Positions 6,612 through 10,736 of a DNA stretch of 10,736 nt are shown here, piece by piece; the stretch's first letter is position 1, and each line of letters opens with the position of its first letter. The notes beneath the pieces are model-generated. The model was not told the DNA's origin and did not search any database. It worked only from the letters and a program-made list of their open reading frames with translations. The stretch comes from Lachnospiraceae bacterium (lineage in GTDB: Bacteria > Bacillota > Clostridia > Lachnospirales > Lachnospiraceae). A program made the position numbers and the translations under genes. The stretch is taken from NCBI GenBank assembly GCA_009774395.1, contig VSNQ01000026.1:1-10736 (forward strand). Direction: 5' to 3'.

Positions 6612-6748
6612 GTAACATGGTTGTTACGATTCACAGTGCATTTACGACCCAATACAGTAAATTACGCAAGCATTTGCCCCTTGCCGCAAGCAACTTGGAA
6701 TGGACAAATGCTGTTACTATGAGCAGCTAGAAGCTGTAAATAGTAACA
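6612..6748. other. Cluster of three stem-loops in noncoding DNA
   Basis: Three consecutive hairpins are present. GTAACA/TGTTAC spans 6612-6627. AGCATTTG/CAAATGCT (6669-6676, 6705-6712) encloses a small CTTG/CAAG stem. TGTTACTAT/ATAGTAACA (6712-6720, 6740-6748) encloses CAGCT-AGA-AGCTG. No reading frame is convincing here. The arrangement suggests a structured RNA or a short palindromic repeat family; only one copy is visible. Confidence 0.45.
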
Positions 6749-6777
6749 CATTGTTCTTATTAATAATAATTTAATTC

Positions 6778-6806
6778 TTGACAGTAAAGATACTATATAG
6801 TAATAT
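6778..6806 (+). promoter_or_regulatory. Consensus promoter of the marR-flavin reductase operon
   Basis: TTGACA (6778-6783), a 17-base spacer and TAATAT (6801-6806) form a near-perfect sigma-A promoter about 25 bases before the regulator start codon. Confidence 0.85.
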
Positions 6807-6816
6807 TCTATATAGA
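6792..6816. promoter_or_regulatory. Paired CTATATAG operator sites for the MarR regulator
   Basis: Two perfect 10-bp palindromes, ACTATATAGT (6792-6801) and TCTATATAGA (6807-6816), share the core CTATATAG and repeat at a 15-bp interval. They flank and partly cover the -10 element. MarR proteins bind short palindromes and commonly repress their own operon, so this is the likely autoregulatory operator. Confidence 0.65.
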
Positions 6817-6830
6817 AAGGAGGTGCGAAT

Positions 6831-7265
6831 TTGGAAACAAAAGGCGGCTTTTTGATTTCTCGTATCAAGCAGATGGGAACTCGAATATTTGACCATATGC
6901 TGGCAGCATCCGGGATTGACTCATTTAATGGAGCACAAGGGAGAATTTTATACGTACTTTGGCAGAATGATGCGATCAGTATCAGTAGTTTATCTGCACA
7001 AACCAGCCTTGCAAAAACTACACTTACCGCTATGCTTGACCGTATGGAAAATATTGGACTGATTGTTAGAAAATCTGACCCTAAGGATCGCCGCAATAAG
7101 CTGATTGCGCTTACCGAAAAGGCGAAATTCCTCAAGAATGATTACATGAATATCTCGCAGAAAATGAATGAACTCTATTACGCTGGTTTCACAGAACCAG
7201 AAATAGTGCAATTTGAATCGTATTTACAACGTATACTAAATAATTTGGAAAAGGAGCAAGCGTGA
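6831..7265 (+). CDS. MarR-family winged-helix transcriptional regulator
   Basis: This 144-residue dimeric DNA-binding repressor probably controls itself and the adjacent flavin-reductase-like gene. The start is TTG, fixed by a very strong AAAGGAGGT (6816-6824) six bases upstream. The helix-turn-helix spans about residues 49-73 (ISISSLSAQTSLAKTTLTAM). The wing carries the family signature DPKDRRNKLIALTEKA (83-98), and terminal helices form the dimer arm. It has no cysteine, so thiol-oxidation sensing as in OhrR or SarZ is unlikely; a small ligand such as an aromatic compound is more probable. The rare TTG start may limit repressor level. Confidence 0.92.
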   Translation: METKGGFLISRIKQMGTRIFDHMLAASGIDSFNGAQGRILYVLWQNDAISISSLSAQTSLAKTTLTAMLDRMENIGLIVRKSDPKDRRNKLIALTEKAKFLKNDYMNISQKMNELYYAGFTEPEIVQFESYLQRILNNLEKEQA

Positions 7266-7323
7266 AAGAATTTGGCAAAATTTTCACAATTTGTTTGTAA
7301 CTTGGAAAGGAATAACGAAAAAT

Positions 7324-7941
7324 ATGAAAAAAATATCTGTATCTGCAACAAATGATATATGTCCTCAGACCTTATTTGTCTATGGCAGTATGAATGAAGA
7401 TGACACGCCTGATTTCGGCTTGTTTTGTTGGTTCAGCTATTGTTGGTTTGACCAGCTTGGAGTGATATGCGCTATCGGCGGAAGTAAAAGAACCTTAGAA
7501 AACATTAGAAGAAACAAAGTTTTTTCTGCCAATCTTGTGGTAGAAGACAATTTACCTTTAGCGGATTATTTTGGAACTGCAGATGGCAGAGATAACAATA
7601 AGATGGATGTAGCTGTTGAATGGGAAAAAGGAACTGTTCTTAATGTTCCGATCCTTTGCAGCAGTCCAATTAGTTTTGAACTTGAGGTCGATAAAGAAAT
7701 TGCTACTGGTGAACATAATGAAATAGTTCTTATATGTCATATCCGCAACACCCTCAAGGACGAAAAACTAGTAAATCCGTCAATAACTTCAGAAGAAATT
7801 TTAAGAACCACGGCGGCAGTGCGAACTTGCATTGATAACGACTACTGGTCATGGGATGGTCGCCATCTTGGAAAATGGCACGAAAGAGCCAAAGAAATGA
7901 AACCTAATGTAGAAATTGGAGCTGCCGCTCGCGGAAATTAA
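7324..7941 (+). CDS. Flavin reductase-like FMN-binding protein
   Basis: This 205-residue protein of the flavin_reduct/split-barrel group binds FMN and probably transfers electrons from a reduced cofactor or supports a reductase reaction. The recognisable family pattern runs from VYGSMNEDDTPDFGLFCWFS (19-38) through CAIGGSKRTLENI (49-61) and SANLVVEDNLPLADYFG (68-84). Six cysteines are scattered through it (13, 35, 40, 49, 112, 138), with another at 169. The chosen ATG has GGAAAGGAA about 12 bases upstream; an in-frame TTG at 7291 would add 11 residues without a ribosome binding site. It starts 58 bp after the regulator gene on the same strand with no promoter between, so they form an operon. 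The natural substrate is unknown. Confidence 0.88.
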   Translation: MKKISVSATNDICPQTLFVYGSMNEDDTPDFGLFCWFSYCWFDQLGVICAIGGSKRTLENIRRNKVFSANLVVEDNLPLADYFGTADGRDNNKMDVAVEWEKGTVLNVPILCSSPISFELEVDKEIATGEHNEIVLICHIRNTLKDEKLVNPSITSEEILRTTAAVRTCIDNDYWSWDGRHLGKWHERAKEMKPNVEIGAAARGN

Positions 7942-7974
7942 AAGAAGCATTTATGAATCCCCACAATCACGAAA

Positions 7975-8073
7975 TGGGACTGTCGGATAATGCATTTTAC
8001 CCACAATATATTGTTGCTTATAAATAATCAATGCAATATATTGGGTGTATCGCATTTTTTCCCGACAGCCCCA
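7975..8073. repeat. 99-bp palindromic element with GGGnCTGTCGG ends
   Basis: TGGGACTGTCGG (7975-7986) matches the reverse complement of 8062-8073 (TGGGGCTGTCGG). Inside, AATGCATTTTACCCACAATA and the rest of the left arm pair with the right arm down to CAATATATTG, around a short AT-rich loop. The ends resemble the GGGGCTGTC termini of some insertion sequences (IS1182-like, from memory), so this may be a transposase-less derivative. It could also act as the transcript end of the flavin reductase gene and of the convergent Uma2 gene. Confidence 0.7.
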
Positions 8074-8157
8074 TCTTTCGCTTTGGATAGCTCCTACTTT
8101 TTTTCCAAAACAAAAAGGACTGGAAAACCAATCTTCTATACTATCCATAAAATACTA

Positions 8158-8712
8158 CTATTCAATACTTATTTCTGCAAAGTCCATTTCAAAGTCTTCA
8201 TATATCCCCGCTTTTACTTTATCCGAAAAAGCATATTGTTCAAATGTATCATGTTCAAAATTGTAAACCATTATTAGTTGTTTCATGGGATCCACAATCC
8301 AATACTCCCGAACTCCTGCCGTACCATATTTTAATAACTTCTTATTATAATCCATCGGACGGCTGGAAGGCGATACAATCTCTATAATCCAGTCCGGTGC
8401 ACCTTCGCAGCCTTCATCTGTAAGTTTGTTTTTATCACAAATAACAGAAATATCCGGTTCTACATAAATATCATTATTCGCATTTAAAACTACTGCAAAT
8501 GGCGCGGGATATACTTGACAATCTCCGTTTTTACTTTGAATGTAATTAAAAATGTTATTTGATAAAACCATAACAAATCTTTGATGGATTCTACTAGGCG
8601 TTGCCATCATATATAATTCGCCGTCAATTAATTCTGCCCGCTGTCCATCTGGCAAATTATAAATATCTTCAATTGTATAATAATCTAATTGCTTCGCTAC
8701 TGCTACGCTCAT
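8158..8712 (-). CDS. Uma2 family PD-(D/E)XK nuclease-fold protein
   Basis: This 184-residue protein of the Uma2/DUF820 family has a restriction-endonuclease-like fold. Family landmarks are ELIDGE (27-32), VEPDISVI (84-91, candidate metal ligand D87), APDWIIEIVSPSS (105-117, candidate ligand E111) and DYNKKLLKYGTAGVREYWIV (121-140, candidate catalytic lysine K124 or K125). The motif set looks intact, so metal-dependent nuclease activity is possible. The biological role of the family is not established. The ATG is preceded by AAAGGA with about a ten-base gap and by its own good promoter. It stands alone, with no toxin-antitoxin or defence partner visible beside it. Confidence 0.92.
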   Translation of the reverse strand: MSVAVAKQLDYYTIEDIYNLPDGQRAELIDGELYMMATPSRIHQRFVMVLSNNIFNYIQSKNGDCQVYPAPFAVVLNANNDIYVEPDISVICDKNKLTDEGCEGAPDWIIEIVSPSSRPMDYNKKLLKYGTAGVREYWIVDPMKQLIMVYNFEHDTFEQYAFSDKVKAGIYEDFEMDFAEISIE

Positions 8713-8734
8713 TTCATCACCGTCCTTTTTCTAT

Positions 8735-8763
8735 ATTATATAGTGTATGTCGTATGATTGCAA
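8735..8763 (-). promoter_or_regulatory. Promoter of the Uma2 gene
   Basis: On the minus strand TTGCAA (8763-8758), a 17-base spacer and perfect TATAAT (8740-8735) lie just upstream of the ribosome binding site. The predicted start point is near 8728, giving a leader of about 16 bases. Confidence 0.75.
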
Positions 8764-8824
8764 GTTATTTTGATTCCATGTTCACCCAGTCTGTAACCGT
8801 TCAACCTTTGGCTTCCTGTTACGG

Positions 8825-8864
8825 GCATCAAGCCATGCAAAATCGCTTCGTGATGGCTTGATGC
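8825..8864. other. Perfect 12-bp stem-loop
   Basis: GCATCAAGCCAT (8825-8836) and ATGGCTTGATGC (8853-8864) pair perfectly around a 16-base loop. It lies upstream of the Uma2 promoter in a stretch with no gene (8764-9125). No U-run follows. It could be a structured RNA, a protein-binding cruciform, or the remnant of a repeat. Confidence 0.5.
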
Positions 8865-8963
8865 ATCTCAACCACTATGTGTTCTTACGGATTTTGCAGC
8901 GTAGTGCAAAGTCCTAGGCTGAACTGTAAGCCCAGTCTTCATACTAAATATAACATGATATCG

Positions 8964-9077
8964 TCAAAACTCATGTACCCAGTCTATTCCCGGATAAAGT
9001 TCTCCAGTCCGAATAAAATACTCCACAGCTTTTACGCCAGCCTCCATATCCGTGATAGACTGAATTTTCCTACCTTT
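8964..9077 (-). pseudogene. Decayed coding remnant, C-terminal fragment
   Basis: On the minus strand a 38-codon open stretch begins just after an in-frame TAG. It reads RKGRKIQSITDMEAGVKAVE followed by YFIRTGELYPGIDWVHEF and a stop at 8964. Its amphipathic, protein-like composition looks like the C-terminus of a real gene. The upstream frame is interrupted by TAG (9078-9080) and TGA, and no start or ribosome binding site exists. I do not recognise the parent family. Confidence 0.4.
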
Positions 9078-9125
9078 CCGCTACCCGCTTAATCAAACAG
9101 GTTCGTTAAAAACGTTAACTGCCAC

Positions 9126-9341
9126 TTATATAAGCTGCTTAATATATTCGCTTCTGCTGGCATCCCAATAGCAATAGATACATCTGCCATTTTTTAAAAC
9201 ATGGTTACAATTTGGATAGCCATATAAAATATGTGCGCATTCTGGGCACAACGCTATCATTATAGAGCTCGATTTAAGAAATTCACTTCCACACTCATTA
9301 CAGATAGTATATTTATGTTTCGTCGCACTACACCTCCACAA
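9126..9341 (-). CDS. Small zinc-ribbon-like protein, eight cysteines
   Basis: This 71-residue protein has Cys at 4, 14, 17, 32, 35, 45, 54 and 57. The pairs CNEC (14-17), CPEC (32-35) and CIYC (54-57) suggest two zinc knuckles, with C45 or His47 completing the second. The end DASRSEYIKQLI is probably helical. Function is unknown; such proteins may bind nucleic acid or protein. The start is uncertain: TTG at 9341 is the only candidate before the first cysteine, has only a weak AGTGAGA upstream, and an in-frame TGA lies directly before it. A GGAGGTG sits within codons 2-4. Repeat copy 2 ends 30 bp upstream, so the original promoter or 5' end may have been displaced. Confidence 0.6.
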   Translation of the reverse strand: MWRCSATKHKYTICNECGSEFLKSSSIMIALCPECAHILYGYPNCNHVLKNGRCIYCYWDASRSEYIKQLI

Positions 9342-9371
9342 ATCTCACTTGTGATTTGATATTTTTATTGA

Positions 9372-9532
9372 TAGGGAATTGCAGGAAAATAAGCACTCAG
9401 ATTGCGCAGGATATTTCTTCAAGATTGTATGAGAAAAAACGCAGGCGTAGCGGGCTACGACGAGGCTTTTTGTCCTGCAAGATTGGAAAAATAGACAAGC
9501 AAGATGTGTACTTATTTTTCTACAGTTCCTAA
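9372..9532. repeat. Palindromic MITE-like repeat, copy 2
   Basis: This is the second copy of the 4429-4590 element, in the same orientation and about 161 bp long. The apex GGCGTAGCGGGCTACG is identical in both. Arm changes such as GGAG to TGAG and TCTCC to TGTCC are not compensated on the opposite arm, so the copies look like decaying mobile DNA rather than an RNA kept by selection. It separates the hydrolase gene from the zinc-ribbon gene. Confidence 0.85.
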
Positions 9533-9553
9533 ACTGCTTGAAATGCCTTCAGC

Positions 9554-9573
9554 AACAATGCTAAAACATTGTT
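9554..9573 (-). other. Hairpin directly after the hydrolase stop codon
   Basis: AACAATG (9554-9560) and CATTGTT (9567-9573) form a perfect 7-bp stem with a 6-base loop, one base beyond the hydrolase stop. A U-run is lacking, so it may protect the 3' end or end transcription weakly. Confidence 0.4.
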
Positions 9574-9574
9574 A

Positions 9575-10522
9575 TCATTTCGACAAAAACGTTATAATGT
9601 TCTCGCTAATTGCTTTATATTCATAATCGTGGACATAATGCGGACAGTCTAATTCTATATATTCTCCACCGTCAACTTGTGATAAATATTCTATTGGAAT
9701 TTTCCGCCATACTTCTTTATCGAATCCCGTTCCACCAGAACCGTCCGAAATAAATAGCAGCATTGGAAGCTGCGGGGGAGTTCTATGATTCACCGTTTCA
9801 GCGTTTTTCTTTACCCATTTCATTTCATTTATCATGGTTACGGTTGCCGTACGGCTGTAGAAAACAGCTTTATAAATTTCTTTTTCTTTCTCCGATAATG
9901 TGCCGAACTTTACAGCATCGCTATCCGAAATCCCCGGAATAAAACGAGTGACACCGACGTTTGCCGCCCAACTCGAAATTTGCAATAGCGGAATATTTAT
10001 GTTCATATAGTCATAATACGCTGGCACTGCCATATCAAGCCCAATAATTGCAGACACCTCATTGGGGTATTTTTGTGCCCAATATAAAGCTTCAAGCCCT
10101 GACATCGAGTGTGGGCAAAGAACATAGGGTGCCGTTAATCCCGCAGTTGTAAGTGCTGCCCTTGTATCTTCAAGTATGGATTCAATATCTCTGTTTTTAT
10201 CCACAATATCACTGAAACCATATCCAAATTTCTCTACAACGGCAATCTGATATTTATCACTTAAAAGAGAATAGAGGGATTTGAAATCCAGTATAGGAGA
10301 ACAAGTACCTCCGCCTGACATAAAAACAAGCGTTGTATCACCCGCGCCCTCAATATATACACTCATATTGTGCCCATCAACTTCAACTAGTTGTCCCAAT
10401 GGCAAACGCAAATCCACTTCCTTTTTTAAGTGGACTAGATGATTAACGTATACGATTAGCAGCAATATCATTAGCATAGCAATAATAATACAAATTATTT
10501 TCATAATCTTTTTTCTCATCAT
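9575..10522 (-). CDS. Membrane-anchored alpha/beta hydrolase
   Basis: This 315-residue serine hydrolase has one N-terminal membrane helix (about 8-27) after a basic MMRKKIMK, placing the catalytic domain outside the cytoplasmic membrane. The domain starts near 43 (GQLVEVDGHNMSVYIEG). FMSGGGTCSP (67-76) is the likely oxyanion region. The nucleophile elbow is CPHSMSG (136-142) with Ser139; flanking residues differ from the usual GHSMGG, with Pro before and Ser after. The acid is probably D260 (LFISDGSGG) and the base H295 or H298 (DCPHYVHDY). It resembles esterase or peptidase-like family members; the substrate is unknown. The start is ATG 10522 or the next codon ATG 10519, after GGGAG (10527-10531). 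A 73-bp tandem array lies just upstream. Confidence 0.88.
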   Translation of the reverse strand: MMRKKIMKIICIIIAMLMILLLIVYVNHLVHLKKEVDLRLPLGQLVEVDGHNMSVYIEGAGDTTLVFMSGGGTCSPILDFKSLYSLLSDKYQIAVVEKFGYGFSDIVDKNRDIESILEDTRAALTTAGLTAPYVLCPHSMSGLEALYWAQKYPNEVSAIIGLDMAVPAYYDYMNINIPLLQISSWAANVGVTRFIPGISDSDAVKFGTLSEKEKEIYKAVFYSRTATVTMINEMKWVKKNAETVNHRTPPQLPMLLFISDGSGGTGFDKEVWRKIPIEYLSQVDGGEYIELDCPHYVHDYEYKAISENIITFLSK

Positions 10523-10565
10523 ACTTCTCCCACAAAAATACGGATAAATTTTCTCTTCCCACAGG

Positions 10566-10736
10566 GCATTACAAGCCCAGATAAATGAATCTACACATCA
10601 TGACGCAATCTGCACCATTGCATCTGGTCTTGTTTCAAGCATTACAAGCCCAGATAAACGAATCTACACATCATGACGCAATCTGCACCATTGCATCTGG
10701 TCTTGTTTCAAGCATTACAAGCCCAGATAAACGAAT
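10566..10736. repeat. 73-bp tandem repeat array, running off the window end
   Basis: Units begin at 10566, 10639 and 10712 with GCATTACAAGCCCAGATAAA. The first two are full length and differ at only one base (T at 10586, C at 10659). The third is cut by the window end after 25 bases. The unit is not a multiple of three and has no open frame in common, so it is noncoding. It contains CTTG-TTT-CAAG and GCAAT/ATTGC small inverted repeats. No variable spacers are present, so it is not a CRISPR array. Confidence 0.9.

Noticed and set aside
6662..7135. 157-codon minus-strand frame
   Set aside because: Overlaps the MarR gene, its promoter and hairpin DNA; no ribosome binding site or family pattern.
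7951..8277. Overlapping frames on both strands between the flavin reductase and Uma2 genes
   Set aside because: They arise from the 99-bp palindrome and the antisense of Uma2; no start signals.
8158..8712. Uma2 protein as part of a defence island
   Set aside because: No restriction, toxin-antitoxin or phage-defence partner lies beside it; Uma2 proteins are widespread singletons.
8877..9092. 71-codon plus-strand frame
   Set aside because: No ribosome binding site and no family resemblance; it is opposite the more protein-like minus-strand remnant.
10566..10736. CRISPR array
   Set aside because: Adjacent units are identical along their whole 73 bp, with no variable spacers and no cas gene.

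Overview
The window reads like the chromosome of an obligately anaerobic, low-GC Firmicute, most likely a gut Clostridia/Lachnospiraceae species. The grounds are the AT-rich intergenic DNA, purine-rich AAAGGAGG-type ribosome binding sites, use of TTG and GTG starts, a lipoprotein-type solute-binding protein, the clostridial style of BioB, and several short palindromic dispersed repeats. The taxon is inferred; no rRNA or tRNA gene is present.

Layout: (1) 108-3022, plus strand: an orphan sugar-type substrate-binding lipoprotein followed by a Cache/HAMP methyl-accepting chemotaxis protein, closed by a strong bidirectional terminator at 3095-3146. (2) 3216-4286, minus strand: an AI-2E/YtvI-family membrane protein. 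(3) 4429-4590: a 162-bp imperfect palindrome (MITE-like), copy 1. (4) 4588-6606, minus strand: a biotin block. A palindromic double operator resembling BirA boxes overlaps a TTGACA promoter at 6527-6606. It is followed by a 41-codon gene of unknown function with a near-perfect Shine-Dalgarno, then biotin synthase bioB and the biotin transporter S component bioY. The bioY stop codon lies inside repeat copy 1. A decayed, inverted copy of the small gene lies beside it on the plus strand.

(5) 6612-6748: hairpin-rich DNA. (6) 6778-7941, plus strand: a MarR-type regulator with a consensus promoter covered by two CTATATAG palindromes, in an operon with a flavin-reductase-like protein. (7) 7975-8073: a second, unrelated palindromic element with GGGnCTGTCGG ends. 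(8) 8158-8763, minus strand: a Uma2-family PD-(D/E)XK protein with its promoter. (9) 8764-9125: noncoding DNA holding one perfect 12-bp hairpin and a stop-riddled protein remnant. (10) 9126-9341, minus strand: a small eight-cysteine zinc-ribbon protein. (11) 9372-9532: repeat copy 2. (12) 9575-10522, minus strand: a membrane-anchored alpha/beta hydrolase, preceded by a 73-bp tandem repeat array (10566 to the window end).

How the genes work together: the binding protein and chemoreceptor probably form a nutrient-sensing pair. The cell probably salvages biotin through BioY and can perform the last synthetic step with BioB, both under biotin-responsive control; no bioA, bioD or bioF is visible here. 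MarR plus flavin reductase form a self-regulated response operon. The most novel item is the tiny gene between the BirA-like operator and bioB, whose degenerate inverted copy shows that it belongs to a duplicated small-protein family. No large defence or biosynthetic system was found.
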